Of a stretch of DNA of 64,000 nt, positions 16,387 to 27,380 are shown piece by piece; positions within the stretch are counted from its first letter, which is position 1, and each line of letters starts with the position of its first letter. Origin of the DNA: Candidatus Accumulibacter conexus. Lineage in GTDB: Bacteria > Pseudomonadota > Gammaproteobacteria > Burkholderiales > Rhodocyclaceae. Under the pieces are notes generated by a model. That model did no database searches, was not told the origin of the DNA, and saw only the letters and a program-made list of their open reading frames with translations. The position numbers were made by a program, and so were the translations under genes. The DNA is taken from NCBI GenBank assembly GCA_017592775.1, contig JAGFNJ010000016.1, positions 22,789 through 86,788 of the forward strand, in the 5' to 3' direction.

Positions 16387-19224
16387 ATGAGCCAGGACCG
16401 TCACGAGGCGGCGAGCGGGCCGGTCGACGCAGCGGCCGACGCCGCGGCGCGTCTGTTGCGGGTGGTGAGCCTGCTGGTCGAGGAGACGCGGCCGGGGCGT
16501 GCCGGCCGGGTCGGCCTGCACAGCCACCTCGAACGGGATCTCGGGCTCGACAGCCTGGCGCGCGTCGAACTCCTGTTGCGCGTCGGCAGCGAATTCGGCC
16601 GCTCGCTGCCCGAGGCTGCACTCAGCGAAGCCGAAACGCCGGCGGATCTGCTGCGCCTGATCGACCGCGCCGGCACTGCGACGCTGCGCGCGGCAGCCGT
16701 CGACCTGGCGCCGACCGGCGGGCCGGTCAGTCTCCCCGAGCAGGCACGGACGCTGGTCGAGGTCCTCGAGTGGCATGCCGAGCGACAGCCGGAGCGGCGG
16801 CACGTGCTGTTGTACGGCGACATCGACGCCGCCACCGGCGAGCCGCGCTGCGAGCCACTTTCCTATGGCGAGCTGCTCGCCGAGGCGCGCCGCGTCGCCA
16901 CCGCGCTGGTGTCGCGCGGTCTGCTGCCGCGGCAGGCGGTGGCGCTGATGCTGCCGACCGGCCGCGACTACCTCACCTGCTTCTTCGGTGTCATGATCGC
17001 CGGCGGCATCCCGGTGCCGATCTATCCGCCGGCGCGGCTGGCGCAGATCGAGGACCACCTGCAGCGGCACGCGCGCATCCTCGCCAATGCCGAAGCCGTG
17101 TTCATCATCACCGTGCCGCAGGCGAAGGGCGTCGCCGCGCTGCTGCGCGCCGAAGCGCCGATGCTGAGCGAAGTCCTGACGCCCGACGAACTGTCGGCGG
17201 TGGCGATGCCGCTGCTCCATCGGCCGGCAGCGACCGACACCGCCTTCCTGCAGTACACCTCGGGCAGTACCGGCGACCCGAAGGGAGTCGTTCTCAGCCA
17301 CGCCAACCTGCTCGCCAACCTGCGGGCGATGGGCGAGGCCGTCGCCGTGACCAGTGACGATGTCTTCGTCTCCTGGCTGCCGCTCTATCACGACATGGGA
17401 CTCATCGGTGCCTGGTTCGGCTCGCTCTACTTCGGCATGCTGCTCGTCCTGATGTCGCCGCTGGCCTTCCTGTCGCGACCGGTGCGCTGGTTGCGGATGA
17501 TCGCGCAGCATCGGGGCACGCTGTCGCCGGCACCCAACTTCGCCTATGACCTGTGCGCGCGCAAGCTGGCCGACGCCGACCTTGCCGGTCTCGACCTCGG
17601 CTCGTGGCGGCTGGCGCTGAACGGCGCCGAACCGGTGAGTCCGGCGACGCTGCAGGCCTTTGCCGATCGTTTCGCCCCCTACGGACTGCGGCGCACGGCG
17701 ATCACGCCGGTCTATGGGCTCGCCGAGTGTTCGGTCGGTCTCGCCTTCCCGCCGCTCGGGCGCGGGCCGCGAATCGACGTCATCGATCGTGCCGCACTGC
17801 TGCAGCGCAGGCTCGCCGTGCCGGCCGCTGCCGCTGCCACCGACGTCATGCGCGTGCCCGCCTGTGGTCGCCCGTTGCCGCGGCACGAGATCCGCATCGT
17901 CGGCGAGGACGGCGGCGAGTTGCCCGACCGGCATGTCGGCGGGCTGCAATTTCGTGGTCCGTCGGCGACCGCCGGCTACCACCGCAATCCGGCGGCGACG
18001 CAGGCGCTGTTCCGTGATGGCTGGCTGGATTCCGGTGATTTCGCCTATACCGTCGACGGCGAGATCTACCTCACCGGGCGCGTCAAGGACGTGATCATCC
18101 GCGGCGGCCGCAACCTCTATCCCTACGAACTCGAGCAGGCGGTCGGCAACCTGCCGGGAGTGCGCCGCGGCTGCGTCGCGGTGTTCGCCAGCAACGACCC
18201 GGTCAACGCCACCGAGCGTCTGGTCGTCGTCGCCGAGACGCGCGAGGAGGATCCGCAGCGGCGCGAGGAACTGCGGCAGCAGATCAACGAAGCGGCGGTG
18301 GCGGCGATCGGCCTGCCGGCCGACGAGGTCGTGCTGGCGCCGCCGAACTCGGTGCTCAAGACCTCGAGCGGCAAGATCCGCCGCAACGCCTCGCGCGAGG
18401 CCTATGAAAGCGGGCTGCTCGGTGTCGCCGGTGCCAGCGCCCGGCGGCAACTCGTGCGTCTGGCGATCGCCGGCGGGCAGGCTCGGGCGGCCGACGCCGG
18501 GCGGCGATTCAGCAGGCGCGCCTACGGCGCCTGGTGCTGGACGGTCTTCCTGCTGCTCGGGCTGCCGGTGATGGCACTGGTGATCGCCCTGCGCTCGCCG
18601 TCAGCGGGCCGGCGCATCGTCCATCACGCGGCGCGCATCTTCCTGCGCCTCGCCGGCATGCCGGTGCCCGCGGTCGCCGCCGACGCCCTGCCCGCCGCGC
18701 CGCACCTGCTTCTGGTCAACCACTGCAGCTATCTCGACTCACTCGTCCTCTTTGCCGCGCTGCCGCCGGCCGCTGCCTACAGTTTCGTCGCCAAGCGCGA
18801 GTTCGTCGCGCAGCCGCTGATCCACGCCTTCCTGCGCGCGCTCGGGACGCTCTTCGTCGAACGTTTCGACGCCTCGAAGAGCGTCGAGGACGTCGACGAG
18901 ATCATCGCCGCGCTGGCGCGCGGGCAGCGGGTGCTCGTCTTTCCCGAAGGCACCTTCTCGCGCGAGGCCGGGCTCAAGCCGTTCCGCATGGGTGCCTTCG
19001 TTGCCGCCGTGCGGGCCGGCGTGCCGGTTCTGGTCGGTGGCCTGCGCGGTACGCGCAGCGTCCTGCGCGACCGCAGTTGGATGCCGCGCCGCGGTCCGCT
19101 CGCCTGCGAAACCGGAGCGTTGCTGCCGCCGGATGGCGACGACTGGGCGGCAGCGGTGCGGCTGCGCGACGCCAGCCGCCGGGCGATGCTGCCGCTTTGC
19201 GGCGAGCACGACCTCGAGGCCTGA
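16387..19224 (+). CDS. ACP / fatty acyl-AMP ligase / acyltransferase fusion protein
   Basis: A 945-residue fusion starting at ATG 16387. It begins with an acyl-carrier domain (LGLDSLARVEL; phosphopantetheine Ser56), continues with an adenylate-forming ligase of the FAAL type (TSGSTGDPKGVV near residue 291, PVYGLAE, YLTGRVKDVIIRGGRNLYP), then a transmembrane segment near 715-735 and a PlsC-type acyltransferase (H779xxxxD784, FPEGTFSRE near 853). The order suggests that a fatty acid is activated as acyl-AMP, loaded on the attached ACP and passed to a lipid acceptor at the membrane. The product is unknown. It sits between napF and the convergent napB. Confidence 0.85.
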   Translation: MSQDRHEAASGPVDAAADAAARLLRVVSLLVEETRPGRAGRVGLHSHLERDLGLDSLARVELLLRVGSEFGRSLPEAALSEAETPADLLRLIDRAGTATLRAAAVDLAPTGGPVSLPEQARTLVEVLEWHAERQPERRHVLLYGDIDAATGEPRCEPLSYGELLAEARRVATALVSRGLLPRQAVALMLPTGRDYLTCFFGVMIAGGIPVPIYPPARLAQIEDHLQRHARILANAEAVFIITVPQAKGVAALLRAEAPMLSEVLTPDELSAVAMPLLHRPAATDTAFLQYTSGSTGDPKGVVLSHANLLANLRAMGEAVAVTSDDVFVSWLPLYHDMGLIGAWFGSLYFGMLLVLMSPLAFLSRPVRWLRMIAQHRGTLSPAPNFAYDLCARKLADADLAGLDLGSWRLALNGAEPVSPATLQAFADRFAPYGLRRTAITPVYGLAECSVGLAFPPLGRGPRIDVIDRAALLQRRLAVPAAAAATDVMRVPACGRPLPRHEIRIVGEDGGELPDRHVGGLQFRGPSATAGYHRNPAATQALFRDGWLDSGDFAYTVDGEIYLTGRVKDVIIRGGRNLYPYELEQAVGNLPGVRRGCVAVFASNDPVNATERLVVVAETREEDPQRREELRQQINEAAVAAIGLPADEVVLAPPNSVLKTSSGKIRRNASREAYESGLLGVAGASARRQLVRLAIAGGQARAADAGRRFSRRAYGAWCWTVFLLLGLPVMALVIALRSPSAGRRIVHHAARIFLRLAGMPVPAVAADALPAAPHLLLVNHCSYLDSLVLFAALPPAAAYSFVAKREFVAQPLIHAFLRALGTLFVERFDASKSVEDVDEIIAALARGQRVLVFPEGTFSREAGLKPFRMGAFVAAVRAGVPVLVGGLRGTRSVLRDRSWMPRRGPLACETGALLPPDGDDWAAAVRLRDASRRAMLPLCGEHDLEA

Positions 19225-19262
19225 GATTCTGCCGTCCACCCGCTCTGGTGACGCCAGCATCG

Positions 19263-19307
19263 GTGCGGTGTGGCGCCGGCTGCAGTCCCGCCGGCGCCAC
19301 ACCGCAC
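19263..19307. terminator. Strong hairpin between convergent ligase fusion gene and napB
   Basis: An 18-base perfect inverted repeat (19263-19280 with 19290-19307) around a 9-base loop lies exactly between the convergent stops at 19224 and 19312. No T tract is seen. A bidirectional terminator or mRNA-protecting hairpin is likely. Confidence 0.6.
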
Positions 19308-19311
19308 GCGA

Positions 19312-19779
19312 TCAGTTCTTCCTGACGACCTTCTTGACTGCGTCGCCCTTGAAGGTGTTGTCGACCAGCGGCGGGGCATCCACCTGCGGCACGTGGCACT
19401 GCACGCAGTTGTAGCGGCCACCGGTGGCATCGGCATGCTTCTTGCCATCGCGGTCGATGAAGTGGCTGTCGCCCATCTTCGGCGCGTTCTTCTTCTTGAA
19501 AGTGGCGGCCGAGTGGCAGTCCAGGCACTGGTTGCCTTCGAGGTTGATCTCGTCGAAGTTCTCGACGGCGTGCGGAATGACCGGCGGCTGCGTGCTGAAG
19601 GTGCGCGCGACCGGTGCTTCGGTGCCGGGCCGCTTGCCGACGTAGGTCTTCACCTCCGGCGCCTGGTCGGGGGTGGCGACGTCGGCACCGCGCATCGAAC
19701 TGGCGCCGTCGGCAGCAAACGCCAGCGATGTCAGGCAGCTCGCGGCAAGGGCCAGGATGAGTTTCAGTGACTGGTTCAT
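19312..19779 (-). CDS. napB: Periplasmic nitrate reductase, diheme cytochrome subunit NapB
   Basis: A 155-residue precursor starting at ATG 19779 behind GAGGAAA. It has a Sec signal peptide (about 1-23, cleavage after AFA), then two haem c motifs, CLDCH (85-89) and CVQCH (125-129), and the conserved PVIPH and HFIDRDG segments with distal His ligands. NapB passes electrons from the quinol-oxidising module to NapA in the periplasm. Last gene of napDAGHB. Confidence 0.94.
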   Translation of the reverse strand: MNQSLKLILALAASCLTSLAFAADGASSMRGADVATPDQAPEVKTYVGKRPGTEAPVARTFSTQPPVIPHAVENFDEINLEGNQCLDCHSAATFKKKNAPKMGDSHFIDRDGKKHADATGGRYNCVQCHVPQVDAPPLVDNTFKGDAVKKVVRKN

Positions 19780-19866
19780 GGTTGGCGTTTCCTCCACTTC
19801 AAAGGATGGTTGCAGGCATTGCGAGGGATCGGCATGCGGGCTCTGCTGGCGGTCATTCCCCGGCTT

Positions 19867-20769
19867 TCAGGGTGCGGCGGTCGGCGACGGCGCTGCCGGC
19901 TGCACGCCGTCGTCGGGGTGATTGTTGAAGCGCAGTCCGAAAGCGAAGACGTCCTTCGAGCAGACATCGATGCAGCGCCCGCAATTGGTGCAGTTGGCGG
20001 CGAGGATCACCGGCCCGATCCCCTTGCCGGCGCCCTTCAGCGCCGGGCGGATGACCTGTGGCTCCGGGCAGACCTCGAAACAGTCCATGCAGTCATTGCA
20101 CGCGGCGCGCTTGGCTGCCGTCACGCGCAGTGGGCTCCACTTGCCGGGCAGGCTGTAGAAGGCGCCGACCGGACAGAGGTGGCCACACCAGCCACGGCTC
20201 ATGACGAAGAGGTCGAAGACGAAGACCGCCAGGGCCAGCATCCAGGCGGCACCGAGACCGAAAATCAGGCCGCGCTGCAGCATCGACACCGGATTGACCA
20301 GCTCCCAGGCGATGCTGCCGCTGAGCGCGGCGAGCAGCAGCGTCATCGCCAGGATCCAGTAGCGGGTGCTGCGCGCGACGTGCGCACTGCCGCGGATGCC
20401 GAGGCGGTCGCGCAGCCAGCCGGCGAGGTCGGTGACGGCGTTCAGCGGGCAGACCCAGGAGCAGTAGACGCGGCCGCCGACGAGAAGATAGAAGATGAGG
20501 ACGATCGCCGCTCCGATCAGCCCGAGTCTTTCCGGCCGGTGGCCGGCGAGCAGGGACTGCAGCAGCACGTAGGGGTCGGTCAACGGCAGCGTGTCGAGCG
20601 TCAGGCTGTAGGCGAGATTGCCCTTGACGATCCAGATTCCCGCCAGCGGACCGAGGAGGAAGAGCGCGAGAATCGCCAGCTGGCAGAAACGCCGCGCCAG
20701 CAGCCATCGGTGTGCCGCCAGCCAGCCCTTTTCGGCAACCGCTTCGGCACCGGCGCGGCGGCTGTTCAT
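19867..20769 (-). CDS. napH: Quinol dehydrogenase membrane component NapH
   Basis: A 300-residue integral membrane ferredoxin. ATG 20769 overlaps the napG stop (ATGA). Four or five membrane helices carry the CSWVCP and CGHLCPVGAFY motifs, followed by two cytoplasmic 4Fe-4S motifs (CNDCMDCFEVCP and CTNCGRCIDVC). NapH with NapG forms a quinol dehydrogenase that feeds NapB/NapA. The frame stays open far upstream inside napG, but that part is shadow. Confidence 0.93.
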   Translation of the reverse strand: MNSRRAGAEAVAEKGWLAAHRWLLARRFCQLAILALFLLGPLAGIWIVKGNLAYSLTLDTLPLTDPYVLLQSLLAGHRPERLGLIGAAIVLIFYLLVGGRVYCSWVCPLNAVTDLAGWLRDRLGIRGSAHVARSTRYWILAMTLLLAALSGSIAWELVNPVSMLQRGLIFGLGAAWMLALAVFVFDLFVMSRGWCGHLCPVGAFYSLPGKWSPLRVTAAKRAACNDCMDCFEVCPEPQVIRPALKGAGKGIGPVILAANCTNCGRCIDVCSKDVFAFGLRFNNHPDDGVQPAAPSPTAAP

Positions 20770-21755
20770 CGTCCGGCCTCCAGCGGTAGTGACTTGGCGC
20801 CGGCACCCCTGACCGCCGTCGTCGCGCCACCGCCGCCCGTCGGCGCCGCGCCACCGAGGCCGGGCGGCAGGCTGGGAACGACCTGCGCATCGCCACTGCC
20901 CGGAATTCCCGGCGGCAGCCGCTCGCTGCCGGGGTCGAAGTGTCCCTCGAGCTTCATTCCTTCGGGCATGCGGTCGGGCAGGTCGACGATGCCGCGTTCC
21001 TCGACCAGCGAGTGGCCGCCGGCCTTCTTCTTCTCCTCCCAGCCGAGGCGGTAGTGCTCGCCGAGCGATCCCCTGACCAACGGCGCCGGCAGCACCTTGA
21101 TCGACGCCTCTTCGGTGACGCAGGCGTTCTCGCACTTGCCGCAGCCGGTGCAGTGTTCCGAATGCACCGTCGGAATGAACATCGTGTGTCGTCCGGTGCG
21201 TGTGTTCGGTCGCAGTTCGAGGGTGATTGCCTTGTCGATCACCGGGCAGACGCGGTAGCAGACATCGCAGCGCAGGCCGAGGAAGTTGAGGCAGGTCTCC
21301 TGGTCGGAGAGGATCGCGAGCCCCATTCGCGACTGGTTGATGTCGGTCAGGGAATGGTCGAGGGCGCCGGTCGGACAGGCCTTGACGCAGGGAATGTCCT
21401 CGCACATCTCGCACGGCCCGCTACGCGCGGTGAAATGGGGCGTGCCGCTGGCGACCGGCGATTCCGGCCTCGCCAGTTGGAGAATGTGATAGGGACAGTC
21501 GCGGACGCACATACCGCAGCGGATGCAGGCGCCGAGAAAGTCTTCTTCGGCGCCGGCGCCCGGCGGACGGATCGCCAGCGGCGGTCGCGCCAGCGCGTTG
21601 CGCTGGTAGCCGGCGAGGCCAAGACCGAGGATGCCGACGCCGCAGAGCAGCCGCGCCGAGTCGAAGACGAATTGGCGTCGCGCCGGCGACCGCGCGCTGG
21701 CGCTGCCGGATGCGCTCGCCGTGCGTTGACGGGGCTGCTCGGAGGCCTTGGACAT
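20766..21755 (-). CDS. napG: Ferredoxin-type quinol dehydrogenase component NapG
   Basis: A 329-residue protein with a twin-arginine-type signal (ARRQFVFDSARLL at about 25-37 and a hydrophobic stretch) and four 4Fe-4S clusters: CIRCGMCVRDCP, CEMCEDIPCVKACP, CDVCYRVCP and CTGCGKCENAC. It is the periplasmic partner of NapH. The C-terminal 50 residues are Gly/Pro/Ala-rich, longer than in most NapG. The gap to napA is 134 bases. Confidence 0.93.
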   Translation of the reverse strand: MSKASEQPRQRTASASGSASARSPARRQFVFDSARLLCGVGILGLGLAGYQRNALARPPLAIRPPGAGAEEDFLGACIRCGMCVRDCPYHILQLARPESPVASGTPHFTARSGPCEMCEDIPCVKACPTGALDHSLTDINQSRMGLAILSDQETCLNFLGLRCDVCYRVCPVIDKAITLELRPNTRTGRHTMFIPTVHSEHCTGCGKCENACVTEEASIKVLPAPLVRGSLGEHYRLGWEEKKKAGGHSLVEERGIVDLPDRMPEGMKLEGHFDPGSERLPPGIPGSGDAQVVPSLPPGLGGAAPTGGGGATTAVRGAGAKSLPLEAGR

Positions 21756-21889
21756 GGGGGTATGGGATGCCTAACCGTGACGGTTGCGCCGGCGCTTCAC
21801 GAAAACCCGGCAGCCGCTGGGCGGGCAATGTTCCGCCCGCCCCGGCACTCCCTGATTGTTCCGCTGTCGCCGTTGTTGCCCGCAGTCGC

Positions 21890-24418
21890 TCAGGCCTTGA
21901 CCACCTTGCACGCGCACTTCTTGAAGTCGGTTTCCTTCGAGATCGGGCAGGTGGCATCGAGCGTCAGCTTGTTCACCAGCCGGTGCTCGTCGAAGAAGGG
22001 AACGAACACCAGCCCGACCGGCGGCTTGTTGCGCCCGCGCGTTTCCACCCGCACCTGGATCTCGCCGCGGCGCGTGCTCAGCTTGACGATGTCACCGCGC
22101 TGCAGACTGCGCTTCTTGGCGTCGTCCGGATGCATGTACAGCCAGGCATCGGGCATCGCCTTGTACAGCTCGGGAATGCGGCGGGTCATCGACCCGGTGT
22201 GCCAGTGCTCGAGCACGCGGCCGGTGCACAGCCAGAGGTCGTAGTCCCTGTCGGGCATTTCGGCCGCCGGCTGGTAGGGCAGGGCGAAGATCACCGCCTT
22301 GCCGTCGGCGTGGCCGTAGAACTTGACGCCCTCTCCCTTCTTGACGTAGGGATCGTAACCCTCGCGGAAGCGCCACAGCGTCTCCTTGTTGTCTACCACC
22401 GGCCAGCGCAGGCCGCGCGCCTTGTGGTAGACGTCGAAGGCGGCGAGGTCGTGCGCGTGACCGCGACCAAAGGCGGCGTACTCCTCGAACAGCCCCTTCT
22501 GCACGTAGAAGCCGAGCGCCTTCGATTCGTCGTTGTCGAAGCCCTTGTAGGTCTGGTTGAGCGGGAACCGGTCGGCCTGGCCATTGGCGAAAAGCACCTG
22601 GTACAGCGTCTTGCCCTTGTATTCCGGATTCTTCTCGAGCAGGGCAGCCGGCCACACCTCGTCGGTCGTGAAGCGCTTCGAGAACTCGATGTACTGCCAG
22701 AGGTCCGAGCGAGCCTGGCCGGGCGCCTTGACCTGCTGCCGCCAGAACTGCGTGCGGCGCTCGGCGTTGCCAAAGGCGCCTTCCTTCTCCATCCACATCG
22801 CCGACGGCAGGATCAGGTCGGCCGACATCGCCGAGACCGTCGGGTAGGCGTCGGAGACGACGATGAAGTTGTCCGGGTTGCGCCAGCCGGGGAAGATCTC
22901 GTCATTGACGTTCGGACCGGCCTGCATGTTGTTGGTCGTCGTCGTCCAGTAGAAGTTGATCTTGCCATCCTTGAGCAGGCGGCTCTGGGCGACGGCGTGG
23001 GCGCCGATCCAGTCGGGGATCGTTCCCGCCGGCAGCTTCCACAGCTTCTCCGACATCTCGCGATGCTTCGGATTGGTCACCACCATGTCGGCCGGCAGGC
23101 GGTGCGAGAAGGTGCCGACCTCACGTGCGGTGCCGCAGGCGGAGGGTTGGCCGGTGAGCGAGAAGGGGCTGTTGCCGGGTTCCGAGATCTTGCCGACCAG
23201 CAGGTGCACGTTGTACACCATGTTGTTGACCCAGGTGCCGCGCGTGTGCTGGTTGAAGCCCATCGTCCAGAACGAGGTGACCTTGATCTTCGGGTCGGCG
23301 TAGGCCTTCGCCAGTGCCTCGAGCTTGTCTTTCGGCACGCCCGAGATCTCGTGCGCCCGGTCGAGCGTGTACTCGGCGACGAAGGCCTTGAACTCGTCGA
23401 AACTCATCGGGCTGGCGTTGTTCGGGTTGCCTTTCGGCTTGCTGTCATCGCCCGGATAGCCGTTGTTCATCGCCACCTTCTCGAGCGGGTGGTTCGCCCG
23501 CAGGCCATAGCCGATGTCGGTGACGCCCTTCTTGAAGTTGACGTTGCGGGCGACGAACTCCTGGTTCACCGCGTTGTTCTGGATGATGTAGTTGCAGATG
23601 TAGTTGAGGATCGCGAGGTCGCTCTGCGGCTTGAAGATCAGTTCGTTGTCGGCGAGTTCGGTCGAGCGGTGGCCGAAGGTCGACAGGACGTGAATCTTGA
23701 CGTCCTTGCCGGTCAGGCGGCGATCGGTGACGCGTGACCAGAGGATCGGGTGCATCTCCGCCATATTCGCACCCCAGAGCACGAACGCGTCGGCGTGTTC
23801 GATGTCGTCGTAGCAGCCCATCGGTTCGTCGATGCCGAAGGTGCGCATGAAGCCGGCGACCGCCGACGCCATGCAGTGGCGCGCGTTGGGGTCGATGTTG
23901 TTGCTCAGGAGGCCGGCCTTCATCAGCTTGGCGGCCGCGTAGCCCTCCCAGATGGTCCATTGGCCGGAGCCGAACATGGCGATGTTGCGCGGGCCGCCCT
24001 TCTTCAGTGCCGCCTTGCACTTCTCGGTCATGATGTCGAAGGCCTGATCCCACGAGATCGGCGCGAACTCGCCGTTCTTGTCGAACCTGCCGTCCTTCAT
24101 GCGCAGCAGCGGCGTCGTCAGGCGATCCTTGCCATACTGGACCTTCGACAGGAAGTAACCCTTGATGCAGTTCAGTCCCTTGTTGACCGGCGCATCCGGG
24201 TCGCCCTGCGTGGCGACGATCCGTCCTTCCTTCGTGCCGACGAGAACGCCGCAGCCGGTGCCGCAGTAGCGGCAGGCGCCCTTGTCCCAGCGCACGCCGT
24301 CATCCTTCTTCGCCGCTGCCGCCTGCGCCAGACCGGGAACGCTGATGCCGGCGACGCTGGCAGCGGCGGCAACCGCCTGGCTCTTGATAAAGTCACGACG
24401 TGTCAAGGTCACTTTCAT
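21890..24418 (-). CDS. napA: Periplasmic nitrate reductase catalytic subunit NapA
   Basis: An 842-residue molybdoenzyme with a Tat signal (TRRDFIKS at 6-13). The 4Fe-4S ligands are Cys49, Cys52, Cys56 and Cys84 (CRYCGTGC and NCIKG); Cys182 in ARHCMASAV is the expected Mo ligand. It reduces nitrate to nitrite with a bis-MGD cofactor. Length is typical (about 830). It is the second gene of napDAGHB, one base after napD. Confidence 0.97.
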   Translation of the reverse strand: MKVTLTRRDFIKSQAVAAAASVAGISVPGLAQAAAAKKDDGVRWDKGACRYCGTGCGVLVGTKEGRIVATQGDPDAPVNKGLNCIKGYFLSKVQYGKDRLTTPLLRMKDGRFDKNGEFAPISWDQAFDIMTEKCKAALKKGGPRNIAMFGSGQWTIWEGYAAAKLMKAGLLSNNIDPNARHCMASAVAGFMRTFGIDEPMGCYDDIEHADAFVLWGANMAEMHPILWSRVTDRRLTGKDVKIHVLSTFGHRSTELADNELIFKPQSDLAILNYICNYIIQNNAVNQEFVARNVNFKKGVTDIGYGLRANHPLEKVAMNNGYPGDDSKPKGNPNNASPMSFDEFKAFVAEYTLDRAHEISGVPKDKLEALAKAYADPKIKVTSFWTMGFNQHTRGTWVNNMVYNVHLLVGKISEPGNSPFSLTGQPSACGTAREVGTFSHRLPADMVVTNPKHREMSEKLWKLPAGTIPDWIGAHAVAQSRLLKDGKINFYWTTTTNNMQAGPNVNDEIFPGWRNPDNFIVVSDAYPTVSAMSADLILPSAMWMEKEGAFGNAERRTQFWRQQVKAPGQARSDLWQYIEFSKRFTTDEVWPAALLEKNPEYKGKTLYQVLFANGQADRFPLNQTYKGFDNDESKALGFYVQKGLFEEYAAFGRGHAHDLAAFDVYHKARGLRWPVVDNKETLWRFREGYDPYVKKGEGVKFYGHADGKAVIFALPYQPAAEMPDRDYDLWLCTGRVLEHWHTGSMTRRIPELYKAMPDAWLYMHPDDAKKRSLQRGDIVKLSTRRGEIQVRVETRGRNKPPVGLVFVPFFDEHRLVNKLTLDATCPISKETDFKKCACKVVKA

Positions 24419-24419
24419 T

Positions 24420-24668
24420 TCATGCTTCCTTATCAGGATCGGGTTCGAACTGGTGATAGACCATCGACGCCGAGAGCACTCCCGGCTGCTGGTTGATCAG
24501 GGTGAAGAGTTCGCTGCTGCGCTGCAGCGAATCGGTCTCGATGGTGACGATGAGGCGACCTTCTTCGGTCGCGGCGTGCACCTCGACGCCGGCGAGCGCC
24601 GACAGCGCTGCCTGCACCTCGGGCAGTGCCCGCGGGACGGCGTGGACCAGCACGCTGGAGATGTTCAT
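24420..24668 (-). CDS. napD: NapA signal-peptide chaperone NapD
   Basis: An 82-residue protein from ATG 24668 ([12 protein letters not shown]). Ferredoxin-like fold pattern, with the NapD-type [15 protein letters not shown] strand region. NapD binds the NapA twin-arginine signal and prevents premature export. Its TGA lies 1 base before the napA ATG. A longer upstream frame to 24755 overlaps the promoter and is rejected. Confidence 0.9.
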   Translation of the reverse strand: MNISSVLVHAVPRALPEVQAALSALAGVEVHAATEEGRLIVTIETDSLQRSSELFTLINQQPGVLSASMVYHQFEPDPDKEA

Positions 24669-24755
24669 GAAGGCAAGTCGCTCCGCATCGCAAGCGCTCC
24701 GGTCAGCGCGCGGCACCATGCCGCAGGCGGCTTTCCGATCTTGCGTCTGGCGCAC

Positions 24756-24797
24756 ACTCTATGCCTGCCGCGATGGCTTTTTCTTGATCCGGATCAA
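24756..24797 (-). promoter_or_regulatory. FNR/Anr-type box and class II promoter of napDAGHB
   Basis: TTGATCCGGATCAA at 24784-24797 is a perfect 14-base match to the FNR consensus TTGATNNNNATCAA. On the minus strand a TAGAGT hexamer (24761-24756) lies where the -10 should be if the box is centred at -41.5, which puts transcription start near 24749, about 80 bases upstream of napD. This predicts induction when oxygen is low. Confidence 0.85.
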
Positions 24798-24879
24798 GAT
24801 CGAAAAAAGTTTCCGCAGTGCAGCAAAAATGCCGCCGACCGCCGCTTGCCGCCTCCTGGCGAAGCCCTTTCCGGGGGGC

Positions 24880-25401
24880 TCAGATGGCCTGCAGCTCGCG
24901 CTGGTAGCGCTGCCAGTTGTCCACGTAATGCGCTGCGCTGAGGCGGATGCGGGCGACCTGTTCGGCGTCGAGCTGGCGCACCACCTTGCCCGGCGAGCCG
25001 ACGATCAGCGAATGGTCGGGAAAGACCTTGCCTTCGGGAATCAGCGTGTTGGCGCCGACGATGCAGCCCTCGCCGATCACTGCCCGGTTGAGCAGCACCG
25101 AGCCGATGCCGATCAGCGAGCCATCGCCGATCGTGCAGCCATGCAGCATCACCAGGTGGCCGACGGTCACCTCGCGGCCGATCGTCAGCGGCACACCCTC
25201 GTCGGTGTGCAGCACGCAATGGTCCTGGATGTTGCTGTCCTCGCCGATGCTGATCGGATCGTTGTCGCCGCGCAGCGTCGCGTTCCACCAGATCGACGCG
25301 TTCTTCGCCAGACGCACGTCGCCGATGACGATCGCGTTGGGGGCGACCCAGCTTTGCGGGTCGAGCTGCGGGCGGCGGCTGCCGAGAAGGTAGATGGGCA
25401 T
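24880..25401 (-). CDS. Gamma-class carbonic anhydrase-like hexapeptide protein
   Basis: A 173-residue left-handed beta-helix protein of the YrdA/CaiE/PaaY group, with repeated [LIV]GxxxxI hexapeptides between residues 20 and 135. Putative Zn ligands are His65, His82 and His87 (DHCVLH and GHLVMLHGC). Enzymatic carbonic anhydrase activity is known for only some members. It seems monocistronic and ends just before the nap promoter region. Confidence 0.85.
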   Translation of the reverse strand: MPIYLLGSRRPQLDPQSWVAPNAIVIGDVRLAKNASIWWNATLRGDNDPISIGEDSNIQDHCVLHTDEGVPLTIGREVTVGHLVMLHGCTIGDGSLIGIGSVLLNRAVIGEGCIVGANTLIPEGKVFPDHSLIVGSPGKVVRQLDAEQVARIRLSAAHYVDNWQRYQRELQAI

Positions 25402-25461
25402 GGGAGTGGACTCGCTGTGGTTGGGACGGCCAGATTGTAGCCTGCGTTGCCCTCGCCGCGG

Positions 25462-26675
<1,214 letters not shown>

Positions 26676-26682
<7 letters not shown>

Positions 26683-27380
26683 GGCGTTTCCGACCGCGTC
26701 GGCTCGTCGCTGACCAGCAGCCCATCGCGAAAGCGCACCTGACGCGCGGCACAGGCGGCGATGTCCGCTTCATGCGTGACGAGGACGATGCTGATCCCCT
26801 GCCGGTTGAGGTCGGCGAAGAGGCCCATGATCTCGGCGCTGGTGTGGCTGTCGAGGTTGCCCGTCGGTTCGTCGGCGAGGATCAGCTGCGGCGAATTGAC
26901 CAGCGCGCGGGCGATCGCCACCCGCTGCTGCTGGCCGCCCGAGATCTGGTTCGGCCGCGCGCCGGCGTAGTCGGCGAGGCCGACCCGCGCCAGCTCGCTG
27001 CGCGCCCGCTGCCGCCGTTCGTCGCGGCGACAGCCGGAATAGACCAGCGGCAGGGCGACATTGTCCTCGAGGCTCATGCGCGGCAACAGGTTGAAACCCT
27101 GGAAGACGAAACCGATGCAGCGGTTGCGCAGGGCCGCGAGTTCATCCCGGGCGAGGTGGGCGACGTTGCGCCCGACGAGAAAGTAGTCGCCGCTGCTCGG
27201 CGTGTCGAGGCAACCGAGCAGGTTCATGAAGGTCGACTTGCCCGACCCGGAGGGTCCCATGATGGCGACGAACTCGCCGCCGGTGATGCACAGGTCGACC
27301 CCCTTCAACGCCGGGAATGAACCGGCAGCGGTCAAGTATGACTTGCCCAGCCCGACCGTCCGGATGACCGCCTCGGGCAT
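26676..27380 (-). CDS. MacB/LolD-type ABC transporter ATPase
   Basis: A 234-residue ATPase from ATG 27380. Walker A GPSGSGKST (about 40-48), Q-loop FVFQGFNLLPRMS, signature SGGQQQRVAIARAL, Walker B LILADEPTG and the switch His in VTHEAD are all present. Its start shares an A with the macA stop (TGATG) and its stop overlaps the permease gene, so the three are translationally coupled. Substrate unknown. Confidence 0.92.
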
